The notes beneath the pieces were generated by a model. It ran no database searches, was not told the origin of the DNA, and was given only the letters and a program-made list of their open reading frames with translations. The translations under genes and the position numbers were made by a program. Of a DNA stretch of 64,000 bases, positions 8,071-16,542 are shown piece by piece. Source of the DNA: Methanobacterium sp. (lineage in GTDB: Archaea > Methanobacteriota > Methanobacteria > Methanobacteriales > Methanobacteriaceae); contig NZ_JBCFBO010000001.1 in the NCBI RefSeq assembly GCF_038562635.1, positions 124,001-188,000 on the forward strand. The letters run 5' to 3'. Each line of letters opens with the position of its first letter. Positions within the stretch are counted from its first letter, which is position 1.

Positions 8071-9212
8071 TAGTTCCTATAGGACCACTTCACCCTGCAC
8101 TTAAAGAACCTCTGCGTTTAAAACTCCACACAAAGGGAGAAAGAGTTATAGGTGCTGAAATAGATTATGGTTATGTTTACAGAGGTATTGAAAAGGTTAT
8201 GGAAGGAAAAACCTGGCAAAAATGTGTTTATTTATCAGAAAGGGTTTGTGGAATATGTTCATATGTACATACAATGACATTCACTGAAACATTTGAAAAG
8301 ATTGCAGGTGCAGAACCTCCATTACGGGCTCAATTTTTAAGGGTAATTGCCAATGAACTGGACAGAATACAAAGCCATCTACTTGCAAATTCAACATATT
8401 TCAACACAATTGAACATGAAACCCTATTTATGTACATGCTTTCCATGAGAGAACTTATAATGGATGCTATTGAACTTTTAACTGGTAACAGGGTTCACAT
8501 GGCATGGAATGTCGTTGGAGGAGTGAGGTTAGATGCTAAAGAAGTTCATCTAAAAAGTATTCTGGATCTTTTAGATAAATTTGAGTCGCAGTATGCTAAA
8601 TATCCTCAAATGTTTGAACACGGCCCACTTCTAGGTCTAAGATCTAGAGATGTGGGAGTTATATCTAAAGAAGATTCACTTAAAGCAAGGACTGTAGGGC
8701 CCATAGCCAGAGCTTCATCCATAAAACATGATTGGAGATCAGATAAACCTGTATATAAGGACCATTTAGATTTCAATGTAATCTGGCGTGATGAAGGGGA
8801 TAACTTCGCAAGAAATATGAACCGGTTTGATGAAGTTACAGAATCAGTAAAAATGATCAGGCAAGCTATAGAAAACCTTCCTGAAGGTAAGGTAAGGACT
8901 AAAGTAGATATACCTGCAGGATATGCAGATAACAGAAATGAAGCTCCAAGGGGAGAAGTAGCATACATGATAGAAACAAATGGTAATCTAATAAAGAACA
9001 TCTCCATAAGGACTCCAAGTATAATGAATATCGATGCATGTGCTAGATACATGCTTAAAGATGTTGCAACAGTTGCAGACGCTGTTGCGACCTATGCAAG
9101 CGTAGATCCATGTGTCGCATGTACAGAAAGAGTTACAGTAATAAATGAAGAATCAGGTAAAGTTACAGAATTTGATGGAATACAAAATGTTAATTCAATT
9201 AAGTTGAAATAA
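8067..9212 (+). CDS. ehaO: EhaO, [NiFe] hydrogenase large subunit
   Basis: 381 residues, homologous to HycE and NuoD. Both nickel-binding motifs are complete: RVCGICSYVH (Cys61, Cys64) and DPCVACTER (Cys349, Cys352). The protein continues about 30 residues after the second motif, so maturation by removal of a C-terminal peptide is plausible. The intact motifs argue for a catalytically active H2-oxidising or H2-producing centre rather than a NuoD-like protein. Overlaps ehaN (ATGA). Confidence 0.95.
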   Translation: MIVPIGPLHPALKEPLRLKLHTKGERVIGAEIDYGYVYRGIEKVMEGKTWQKCVYLSERVCGICSYVHTMTFTETFEKIAGAEPPLRAQFLRVIANELDRIQSHLLANSTYFNTIEHETLFMYMLSMRELIMDAIELLTGNRVHMAWNVVGGVRLDAKEVHLKSILDLLDKFESQYAKYPQMFEHGPLLGLRSRDVGVISKEDSLKARTVGPIARASSIKHDWRSDKPVYKDHLDFNVIWRDEGDNFARNMNRFDEVTESVKMIRQAIENLPEGKVRTKVDIPAGYADNRNEAPRGEVAYMIETNGNLIKNISIRTPSIMNIDACARYMLKDVATVADAVATYASVDPCVACTERVTVINEESGKVTEFDGIQNVNSIKLK

Positions 9213-9260
9213 TTAATCGAGGTTAATTCACAATTAATTTAAAATAAAAGATGGTGTTTT

Positions 9261-10298
9261 ATGTCTTCAGTAATATGGTATTTATACGAATTTGCAAGAA
9301 AAGGATGGGTTGAAAACTTTGTAGGGGCTGCAACAAACAGGGAAACTGTGGAAACACCTGACAGGTTTAGAGACTTTCCTGAAGTTATAAGGGAATTGTG
9401 TATTGCCTGCGGGGCATGTACGGCAGCATGTCCATCTCCAGCTGCTATAAAACTTGTAAGAACAAAAGACAAGGATGAGGAGAATGGGGAAGGTATAACC
9501 TATCCAGTTATAAATACAGACGCGTGTATTAGATGTGGTTTCTGTGCAGAAGTATGTCCCACAGATCCCAAAACACTTAGAACTGGTGAAAGTCATTTAA
9601 TTCGTGAAGAATTCACAATACTGCCTGCAGAGAAGATGTTTGTTATTGATGATTATCTCTGTATCCGGTGCAAAAAATGTATGAAAGCCTGTAAAGTTGA
9701 AGGTGCCATTATTGAAGAAGACAATAAGATCATGATAGATCAATCTAAATGTGTAGCATGTGGTGACTGTGCCAAAACATGCCCAGTAAAAGGTTCCATT
9801 AAAGGGATATACATTTCTGATGTTGAAGGTCAAAAAGATGTAATTAATATGGTGGTACAGACCCTTGAAAATTTAATAGAGTCTAAACAGGATGAACTTA
9901 AAGATCTTCCACCTGAAAAAGCAGTGACCTTTGAAGTTCCATTTGAGGATATTCTGGAAAAAGCTCGTGAAATAATGCCTGATGAAGAGCGTATAAGGGA
10001 TCTGGTTGAGAAAGTGACTGATAGATTAAAACTGAGAGTCATTACCTGGGACGATTCAAAATGTAAACAATGTAAACTGTGCATTGATGAATGTCCTACT
10101 GGTGCCATAACTTATGATAAAGAAAAAGGCGTTGTTAGAGATTCTGATAAATGTCTGAGATGCACCACATGTTATCAAACATGTCCATTTGGTGTTGCAG
10201 GCTTTTATGTTGCAAGATTTTTACTTACGCAGAGTGAAGTGAAAGGTGATGAAATTCTTGTGACTGTAAAACCAGCATTATTACCCGTGGGGGAATGA
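9261..10298 (+). CDS. ehaP: EhaP, polyferredoxin with six [4Fe-4S] sites
   Basis: 345 residues. Six CxxCxxCxxxC(P) motifs are visible: CIACGACTAACP, CIRCGFCAEVCP, CIRCKKCMKACK, CVACGDCAKTCP, CKQCKLCIDECP and CLRCTTCYQTCP. A helical linker of about 80 residues parts the first four from the last two. The count agrees with the 6[4Fe-4S] polyferredoxin described for Eha. The N-terminal part resembles hydrogenase subunit HycF/NuoI. It should carry electrons between EhaN and soluble ferredoxin. Confidence 0.9.
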   Translation: MSSVIWYLYEFARKGWVENFVGAATNRETVETPDRFRDFPEVIRELCIACGACTAACPSPAAIKLVRTKDKDEENGEGITYPVINTDACIRCGFCAEVCPTDPKTLRTGESHLIREEFTILPAEKMFVIDDYLCIRCKKCMKACKVEGAIIEEDNKIMIDQSKCVACGDCAKTCPVKGSIKGIYISDVEGQKDVINMVVQTLENLIESKQDELKDLPPEKAVTFEVPFEDILEKAREIMPDEERIRDLVEKVTDRLKLRVITWDDSKCKQCKLCIDECPTGAITYDKEKGVVRDSDKCLRCTTCYQTCPFGVAGFYVARFLLTQSEVKGDEILVTVKPALLPVGE

Positions 10299-10356
10299 TA
10301 AAATTCCTGAAACTAAAACTGATAAAAAATCATACAAACCACTTAGGGAAGTAGAA

Positions 10357-11652
10357 GTGGCATATGAAATAGATTCATCTAAATGTGAGCAGTGTATAGA
10401 TAAACCTTGTCTTCAAGCTTGTCCTGTGGATGCAGTCCATGAAGTACCTCCAGATAAACACATAGAGATTGATGATAAATGTTTTGGATGTGTACTTTGT
10501 AGAGAAGCATGTCCATTTGATGCTATAAAGATGGAAACTACTTTAGCAGAAGCTGTAAGGGAAAATGTTCCTAACATTAACTCTAAATTGTGCAGAAGAT
10601 GCGGGGCATGTGTAAATGCATGTAGAACTGGAGCAATTCAGCTTATATCTTCAGGTAGAGAAGAAGCTCACAGCGTAATTGATGAAGAAAAATGTGTTAA
10701 GTGCGGTTACTGTTCCAGAGTATGCCCTACAGAAGCCATAAAATATGGTGAAATTTTACCAAGGTCTGTAGCAGGTGGAAAAGGAGTAGTTGTAAATGAA
10801 AAGCAGTGTATTGGATGTATGACATGTACAAGGGTTTGTCCATCTAAAGGAGCTATAAATGTAGGTAAAATAAGTAAATTACCTTATATAAATCCTGCAT
10901 ATTGTGCAAGATGTGAAGAGTGTATGGATGTATGCCCGTCAACTGCAATTAGGTATTCTTCAAGAAAAAAAGCTTACGAAAAATTCGGTAAAATCAAAAC
11001 AATGGAAATAGTTTCTGAACTTCTTGAAAAAGAAACAGCTAAACTTGCAAGGGATGCAGGTAAAGTAGATAATATCCTGAATAAAATTTCAAGGGATGTC
11101 AGCTTTGAACATACTGAAGATGAATTTGAAATTGATATAACCGATAAGTTAAAGGATGAAATCAGTGCTGCTATGGATGGCGCCCTCGAAATTGAGGATA
11201 TAAAGGATGTAATTGAAAGTACAGTTCCAAAAAGGAATATAGCTGTGGTTGAAGAAAGCTGTATAGGATGCGGAGCGTGTATTGGTGTCTGTCCAGTTGA
11301 AGCAATTGAGCTTGAAATGCCTTCACCGGTTCATGTTGGTGAAGAGTGTATTTACTGTGGAAAATGTGTTGAAACATGTCCATTTGGGTCTATAGTCCTT
11401 AAAGAAGAATATTTTGATGCCCATGATAATAAAATATTCTTTGTTCGAAAGAATTTAGAAGGTCCAAGAACTGGAGAGATATCTATTGATAGTGAAACAT
11501 GCCAGCTGTGTGGCGTATGTGTAAATAAGTGTCCTAAGGATGCAATGAGTATCGAAGAGGGTAAAGTAGTAGTAGATACTGAAAAATGTATAGTATGTGA
11601 CACATGTGAAGTGACATGTCCGGTAGGTGCTGTAAAATTAAAAGCACCTTAA
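10357..11652 (+). CDS. ehaQ: EhaQ, polyferredoxin with ten [4Fe-4S] sites
   Basis: 431 residues and ten CxxC-type cluster motifs (the first in expanded form, CEQCIDKPCLQACP). The total matches the 10[4Fe-4S] polyferredoxin of Eha. A helical segment of about 90 residues separates motifs 1-6 from 7-10. The start is uncertain: GTG 10357 follows a weak AGGGAAG, but the frame stays open back into ehaP with protein-like codons, and GGGGGAATGA before an ATT at 10303 is a stronger binding site. In some naming schemes this protein may be called EhaR. Confidence 0.85.
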   Translation: MAYEIDSSKCEQCIDKPCLQACPVDAVHEVPPDKHIEIDDKCFGCVLCREACPFDAIKMETTLAEAVRENVPNINSKLCRRCGACVNACRTGAIQLISSGREEAHSVIDEEKCVKCGYCSRVCPTEAIKYGEILPRSVAGGKGVVVNEKQCIGCMTCTRVCPSKGAINVGKISKLPYINPAYCARCEECMDVCPSTAIRYSSRKKAYEKFGKIKTMEIVSELLEKETAKLARDAGKVDNILNKISRDVSFEHTEDEFEIDITDKLKDEISAAMDGALEIEDIKDVIESTVPKRNIAVVEESCIGCGACIGVCPVEAIELEMPSPVHVGEECIYCGKCVETCPFGSIVLKEEYFDAHDNKIFFVRKNLEGPRTGEISIDSETCQLCGVCVNKCPKDAMSIEEGKVVVDTEKCIVCDTCEVTCPVGAVKLKAP

Positions 11653-11689
11653 TTCATATTATTTAAGGTCCTCTAGTTTGCAAAATTCC

Positions 11690-12059
11690 ATTTTGTAGGT
11701 TTATGAAGCTACATTTTGTAATATTATCACAATCTGTCAAAATCTAAGATTTTCAACATCAAAAAGATGGTTTTTGTAGGATTTGATTGTGATGCCCACA
11801 AAAACTTTGAAAGGTTTTTGGAGGGTTTAATTTTTTTAATTGGAGGTTGAGGAAAATCGTAGCTTTCAAAAAACCGTAGGTTTTTTGATGTTTGCGGAAT
11901 GTAATTCCGCAACCGTAAAAATTCAAAGAATTTTTACATGCCCCAAAATCGAAGATTTTGAGGGATTTTCCGAACCCAAATACGAAATATTTGGAGGTTG
12001 AAAAAAATCTCAATCGAAGATTGAGATTTTTTGAACCCCAAAATCGAAGATTTTGGAGG
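11690..12059 (+). repeat. palindrome array between ehaQ and ehaR
   Basis: The whole gap consists of 15-30 base palindromes with mostly 3-base loops. An outer stem (GGTTGA plus GGAAAATC at 11845-11858, closed by GATTTTCC plus GAACC at 11964-11976) encloses four hairpins. A second GGTTGA-stem-GAACC hairpin lies at 11996-12037 with a 14-base stem. The last arm (12037-12056) runs into the GGAGG of the next gene. Another outer pair, TCACAATC and GATTGTGA, lies around 11728-11793. Confidence 0.8.
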
Positions 12060-12066
12060 AAAAAAA

Positions 12067-13092
12067 TTGGGCAGAAAAGTTTTTATTTCTGATTGTGAAG
12101 GCCCTATATCTATAAATGATAATGCATTTGAACTTGCAGGTATTTTTATCGAAGATGGGGAAAAATTTTTCACTATACTCAGTAAATATGATGATATTCT
12201 GGTTGATGAAGTTAAAAGAGAAGGATACTATGCTGGAGGAACTTTAAAATTAATTGTTCCTTTCTTAAAAGCATATGGCGCTACAAATCGTAGTATAGTA
12301 GATTTTTCCAGAGAAAATGTACTTCTCCTTCCTGGTGCAAAGGATACAATGCAATTTATAGATGGTATAATGCCTTCTTTTATTGTAAGTACGAGCTATG
12401 AACAGTATATTCAGGCTCTTTGTGATGTCATTAAATTCCCTTTTGAAAATACGTATTCAACTAACCTGGATATGGATGCATATTCAATTAATGAAGAAGA
12501 TAAAGAAAAACTAATGGAATTTAGAACCACTGTAATGGCAAATCCAGACTTTGAAGTAATTGATAAAATATTTTGGGATGATATTCCTGAGATGGAAATC
12601 AGTAAAATCACAGAAAAAATAAAGCCTGTTGGTGGAGAAGGTAAAAAAGAAGCTGTTATGGATATTTTAGACAGGTTTAGCTTTGAAAATTCGGATGTCA
12701 TGTATGTTGGGGACAGTATAACTGATGTTGAGCCTTTGAGATTTGCAAAAGAGCATGGAGGGCTTGCAATTTCATTTAATGGGAATGAATATGCTATAAA
12801 AGAAGCAGAAATTGCAATAATGGCTGACAACACTATTATAACATCAGTCGTCGCTGATTTATTTAATAGATTTGGAAAAGATGAAGTTATTAATTTCATT
12901 AAGTCATATATGGATAATACGGAAGATGCCATTAATAGTTATCCTGTAAATAAAAAACTTAAAGAAGCAATAAAACAGGTAAATCTCCCCAAAATCGCGA
13001 TTGTGACCAGCGAAAATATTGAAGCACTCGTTGATGAAAGTAAGACATTTAGAAGATTAGTTAGGGGAGAATTGATAGGTGCATTAGGATAA
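12067..13092 (+). CDS. ehaR: EhaR-like HAD-superfamily protein
   Basis: 341 residues, soluble. The N-terminus FISDCEGPI resembles HAD motif I (DxDGT), and MYVGDSITDVEPL resembles motif IV with two acidic residues; LVSTSYEQY-like text may be motif II. HAD proteins are Mg-dependent phosphatases; the substrate here is unknown. It is thought to be one of the extra hydrophilic Eha proteins. TTG 12067 is chosen because GGAGG ends seven bases upstream; the longer frame from 12031 would translate the palindrome array. The EhaR name is from operon order and not certain. Confidence 0.7.
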   Translation: MGRKVFISDCEGPISINDNAFELAGIFIEDGEKFFTILSKYDDILVDEVKREGYYAGGTLKLIVPFLKAYGATNRSIVDFSRENVLLLPGAKDTMQFIDGIMPSFIVSTSYEQYIQALCDVIKFPFENTYSTNLDMDAYSINEEDKEKLMEFRTTVMANPDFEVIDKIFWDDIPEMEISKITEKIKPVGGEGKKEAVMDILDRFSFENSDVMYVGDSITDVEPLRFAKEHGGLAISFNGNEYAIKEAEIAIMADNTIITSVVADLFNRFGKDEVINFIKSYMDNTEDAINSYPVNKKLKEAIKQVNLPKIAIVTSENIEALVDESKTFRRLVRGELIGALG

Positions 13093-13119
13093 TGTATCAA
13101 ATATTATTGAGTTGATAAA

Positions 13120-13998
13120 ATGAACATGGAAAATACTTACTGTGAAGCATTTGATGGAATCTGCTGCAGGGTAATTGTAACAGCAGACAATAATGAAATC
13201 CTTCAAAGAGCAGCTTATGATGCAACAGCAACTCCTGGAACTGTTATTGGACGTGTTGAAGGAGGCATTGAAAGCTGGCTAAGCGCTGATGAGACTCCTG
13301 ATGGGAGAAAAGGAGCAGTGCTTCAGATATGGTACCCAAAAGAGGATATCAAGAAATTCGAAGTGGAATTATCATATAGAATAAGGCAGGATATACTTGT
13401 AAAACCTTTTACTGCACTTTTCGATGCTTCAAAAAATCCTGCTGGAAAAATGGATATGATGAGGGATGTAGGTCACTGCGGTGATGGTTATGAATGGGAA
13501 GAAGAAAATTATGGGCGTAACATGATAGTTGTGCCTATAGCTATCCCTGATTTCCAGATAGAACGTGATGTAGGATACATGCGTGGAATTATGGGTGCAA
13601 ATTTCTGGTACATGTGTAGTACTAAGGAAGCCGTAATGGAAGCTGGAAGGGAAGCATTGAATGCTATAGGTGAAGTTGAAGGTGCTATAACTCCTTTTGA
13701 TATTTGTTCAGCGGCTTCTAAACCTGAAACAAATTATCCGTGGATAGGACCAACAACAAATCATCCTTACTGCCCTTCACTTAAAAAAACTCTTGAAGAA
13801 GAATCAATGGTTCCTAATAATGTTAAATATATTCCTGAGATCGTGATTAATGGTTTAAATATAGATATCACAAAAAAAGCTATGAAAGCAGGAATTGAAG
13901 CAGTAATGGATATTGATGGTGTTGTAAGTGTCTCTTCAGGAAATTATGGCGGTCAGTTAGGAGATCATAAGATATATTTAAATGAATTGTTTGAATAA
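13120..13998 (+). CDS. formylmethanofuran:H4MPT formyltransferase paralogue (FtrII-like)
   Basis: 292 residues, about the usual length of Ftr (near 297). Ftr moves the formyl group from formylmethanofuran to tetrahydromethanopterin, the second step of CO2 reduction to methane. Text such as TAVGTVIGRVEGG-like 'TPGTVIGRVEGGIE', NYGRNMIVVPIAIPDFQIERDVGYMRGIMGANF and VSSGNYGGQLGDHKIYL is typical of the family. Its position inside the eha region, as I recall for M. thermautotrophicus, suggests a role tied to Eha rather than the main Ftr. Activity of this paralogue is unproven. Confidence 0.85.
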   Translation: MNMENTYCEAFDGICCRVIVTADNNEILQRAAYDATATPGTVIGRVEGGIESWLSADETPDGRKGAVLQIWYPKEDIKKFEVELSYRIRQDILVKPFTALFDASKNPAGKMDMMRDVGHCGDGYEWEEENYGRNMIVVPIAIPDFQIERDVGYMRGIMGANFWYMCSTKEAVMEAGREALNAIGEVEGAITPFDICSAASKPETNYPWIGPTTNHPYCPSLKKTLEEESMVPNNVKYIPEIVINGLNIDITKKAMKAGIEAVMDIDGVVSVSSGNYGGQLGDHKIYLNELFE

Positions 13999-14020
13999 AT
14001 TTAAGCTAAAGGAGAATTTA

Positions 14021-14950
14021 ATGAAGAAGTTTGATGTAGTGGGATTTGGCGCATTGAATGTTGATAAACTTTATAATGTGAATAAAATAACCTGCGAAGA
14101 TGAAGAATCTTATATAACTGATTTCAACAGATCATGTGGTGGATCTGCTGCTAATACAGTTATAGGACTTTCAAAATTAGGCATGAAAACGGGATTTATA
14201 GGTAAAGTTTCTAAAGATTATGATGGAAAACTTTTACTTGAAAACCTCCAAAAAGAGGGTGTAGATACTGAAGGTATTATTATTTCAGAGGGTAGAAGTG
14301 GTAATGTTCTTGGATTTGTGGATAATGAGGGGCAAAGAGCGCTGTATGTAGATCCTGGGGTCAATGATTTAATTAAGCCTGATGAAGTTAAATTAGATTA
14401 TTTGGAAAATTGTAGGATATTACATCTTGCATCCTTTGTAGGTGAATCTTTTAAGGCTCAAGAAAGTATTATAAATGAAATCTCCGAAGATATTATTGTA
14501 AGTCTAGATCCTGGAAGAATATATGCTGAAAGGGGCATTAACTATCTTAAAAATATTTTAAATAGAACAGATATTATTCTTACTAATGAAGAAGAATTAA
14601 AGTATTTAACTGGTAATAAATATAAAACATTTAAAGAGGGAGCTGAAGTTTTACTGGAGTCCAGTATAAATATTGTAGTAGTTAAAAGAGGAGATAAAAG
14701 TACTTATATTACAAATGGTGATGAAAGCTATTTCATAGAGCCATTTGATGTTAAATGTATTGATACAACAGGTGCAGGGGATGCATTTAACGCAGGATTT
14801 TTATATGGGTTTCTTAATAATAAGAACATTGAAGAATCATGTAAATTAGGGAATTTTATTGCTTCATGTTGTATAATGGAATCTGGGGCAATTAAAGGAT
14901 TGCCAAAACTATCTGAATTGGATAAATTTGATAAAATAATTAACATATAA
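14021..14950 (+). CDS. PfkB-family carbohydrate/nucleoside kinase
   Basis: 309 residues. Both PfkB signatures are present: GGSAANTVIGLSKLG near residue 41 and the ATP/anion-hole motif DTTGAGDAFNAGFLYG, whose Asp is the catalytic base. Family members phosphorylate sugars or nucleosides such as ribose, adenosine or fructose 6-phosphate. The substrate is unknown. ATG 14021 follows GGAG by six bases; a longer frame from 13982 overlaps the previous gene. The link with the eha operon is positional only. Confidence 0.85.
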   Translation: MKKFDVVGFGALNVDKLYNVNKITCEDEESYITDFNRSCGGSAANTVIGLSKLGMKTGFIGKVSKDYDGKLLLENLQKEGVDTEGIIISEGRSGNVLGFVDNEGQRALYVDPGVNDLIKPDEVKLDYLENCRILHLASFVGESFKAQESIINEISEDIIVSLDPGRIYAERGINYLKNILNRTDIILTNEEELKYLTGNKYKTFKEGAEVLLESSINIVVVKRGDKSTYITNGDESYFIEPFDVKCIDTTGAGDAFNAGFLYGFLNNKNIEESCKLGNFIASCCIMESGAIKGLPKLSELDKFDKIINI

Positions 14951-14978
14951 ATTTCATCTACCTACCAAAGGTGTAATT

Positions 14979-15734
14979 ATGGACATAACATTTAAAAAGG
15001 ACAAGAATGTGCTAAAAGACGAAGTCATCCATAAGGCTATGGATCTAGAAGAAATTAAACCAGAGATTGAAAAATATAGGCTGAAGAGGAAATGTATAAC
15101 TATTTCTCCAGAGTGTATAAGGTGCAATTTGTGCACTGAAGAATGCCCTGTAAGTGCTATATCTGAAGCAAAAGCAACTAAACCTGCTAAAGTACTTGAT
15201 AACTGCGTAAACTGTGAAATATGCGCCCAAACTTGTCCTGTAAAGAGTATACATGTTATAGAAAGTACATCTGATGTTGAAGATGAAGAAGTAAAATATC
15301 GTCTTAAAGAATTAAAGGTACCTCATAGAACCCTTAAAATGAAAAATATTGAAGTAGCTGAAGATAAATGTATTTCCTGTGGAACTTGCGCTAAATTCTG
15401 TCCTACAGGTGCAGTAAATGCTGAAGATGGAAAACCAACTGTAATAGATAAATCAGCATGTGTCGGGTGTGGAGCATGTGTTAACGTATGTCCAGAAAAT
15501 GCGATAAAGCTTGAAAGGGAATTAGGGCCAGTATTAAGAACAAAAGAACTCTCAATTGATAGAGAAGCGTGTGTTTCCTGTCAAGTATGTGAAGAGAATT
15601 GCCCTGTAGGTGCTATTAAACTTGAAGATGGCGAATTAGTATTTTCTGAAGATAAATGTATTTTATGTGAAGTGTGTTCTAGTAAATGTCCAGTGAGCGC
15701 ATTAAAACTTGAGAGGTTGTCCAATGAAAGTTAA
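14979..15734 (+). CDS. polyferredoxin with six [4Fe-4S] sites
   Basis: 251 residues with six full motifs: CIRCNLCTEECP, CVNCEICAQTCP, CISCGTCAKFCP, CVGCGACVNVCP, CVSCQVCEENCP and CILCEVCSSKCP. The first 35 residues form a charged N-terminal helix without Cys. It is the third polyferredoxin of this region and is probably an electron carrier for Eha or for formylmethanofuran dehydrogenase. The 3' end overlaps the CBS gene by 11 bases. Confidence 0.88.
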   Translation: MDITFKKDKNVLKDEVIHKAMDLEEIKPEIEKYRLKRKCITISPECIRCNLCTEECPVSAISEAKATKPAKVLDNCVNCEICAQTCPVKSIHVIESTSDVEDEEVKYRLKELKVPHRTLKMKNIEVAEDKCISCGTCAKFCPTGAVNAEDGKPTVIDKSACVGCGACVNVCPENAIKLERELGPVLRTKELSIDREACVSCQVCEENCPVGAIKLEDGELVFSEDKCILCEVCSSKCPVSALKLERLSNES

Positions 15735-16359
15735 AGAAATTATGGATAAGGAATATATATACGTATCTCCGGATCAAGACATTGTTGAAGTATCATTACT
15801 AATGGAAAAGACAAAGAAATTTACAACACCTGTTGTAGATAGTGAAAAGAGGTTAATTGGATGGATAACCTCTCTTGAAGTTACAAAAGGGTTTAGAGAA
15901 AGTAAAAAGAAAGTATCTGACGTTATGCGTTCTAAAGAGGAAATTGTTAATGTCCATGAAAATGATCCAGCAAGGTTAGCTGTTTTAGAAACTACAAAGC
16001 ACAAAGTAATAAGTATACCAGTTTTAAATGATGATGATGTTGTAGTTGGCGTTGTAAGGACATTTGACATAGTAGAAACGCTTTCACAGCTCTATGAAAT
16101 TAAAGTTTATAAAATATTTGAAGCTATGGCAGATGAACTTAAGGGAGTAAGCTGGGATGAACTCATGGAAGCGTCTGCAATAGTTACTAGAAGGAGAACT
16201 GGCCAAAGAATTACACCAGAAGAGTATGAGAAAAATATTAGAGATGCTACCTTTGGTGAGGCTATCTGGGCAACTGGTGGCCTTGAAAAATTCTTTGTTG
16301 GTTTAATTGCTATTGGTGAGCTTGTAATTGCAAGAAAAGTTGCAAGAGCAAGACAATAA
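15724..16359 (+). CDS. CBS-domain protein with helical C-terminal domain
   Basis: 211 residues. Two CBS repeats cover about residues 1-115 (IMDKEYIYVSPDQDIVEVSLLM and VMRSKEEIVNVHENDPARLAVL). They are followed by about 95 residues rich in charged helices that I do not recognise. CBS pairs usually bind adenosine nucleotides or S-adenosylmethionine and regulate a partner. Translational overlap with the polyferredoxin suggests it senses energy state for the electron-transfer module. ATG 15724 follows GAGGT at eight bases. Confidence 0.8.
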   Translation: MKVKEIMDKEYIYVSPDQDIVEVSLLMEKTKKFTTPVVDSEKRLIGWITSLEVTKGFRESKKKVSDVMRSKEEIVNVHENDPARLAVLETTKHKVISIPVLNDDDVVVGVVRTFDIVETLSQLYEIKVYKIFEAMADELKGVSWDELMEASAIVTRRRTGQRITPEEYEKNIRDATFGEAIWATGGLEKFFVGLIAIGELVIARKVARARQ

Positions 16360-16470
16360 TTTTTTTATTTTAATTTCAATATTTCCTTTTTTATAATCAT
16401 CTAATGTTAGGAGTAGTGTCCACTTATTTTTTAAATTTTAAAATTGAAAAAAAGAGTTTTAAATATTATT
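16360..16470 (+). terminator. T-rich terminator region after the eha-linked operon
   Basis: T-runs directly after the stop at 16359 (around 16360-16393) fit an archaeal oligo-T terminator for the rightward operon. The rest up to 16470 is AT-rich without other structure. Confidence 0.5.
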
Positions 16471-16496
16471 AAAAAGGAGGGTTGAAAGTCCCTCCT
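16471..16496 (-). terminator. hairpin terminator of the His/Trp-rich protein gene
   Basis: GGAGGG (16476-16481) and CCCTCC (16490-16495) form a stem with an 8-base loop. On the minus strand it is followed by a T-run (16471-16475), about 45 bases beyond the stop of the minus-strand gene. Confidence 0.6.
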
Positions 16497-16542
16497 ATTG
16501 GTTTAAGAGTAAATTTACACCATGTTTGATGATTTAGTTATA

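Noticed and set aside
8606..9052. 148-codon minus-strand ORF inside ehaO.
   Set aside because: Shadow of the hydrogenase large subunit gene, whose frame has all catalytic motifs.
11727..12013. ORFs of 60-84 codons on the minus strand inside the palindrome array (similar ones at 27615, 41780 and 42552).
   Set aside because: Palindromes keep frames open on both strands; the translations are repetitive and lack binding sites.
11690..12059. Palindrome arrays considered as CRISPR.
   Set aside because: The units are self-complementary, differ in sequence, have no constant repeat or spacer length, and no cas genes are present.
12411..12932. 173-codon minus-strand ORF opposite the HAD gene.
   Set aside because: Ser/Ile-rich antisense frame without start signals.
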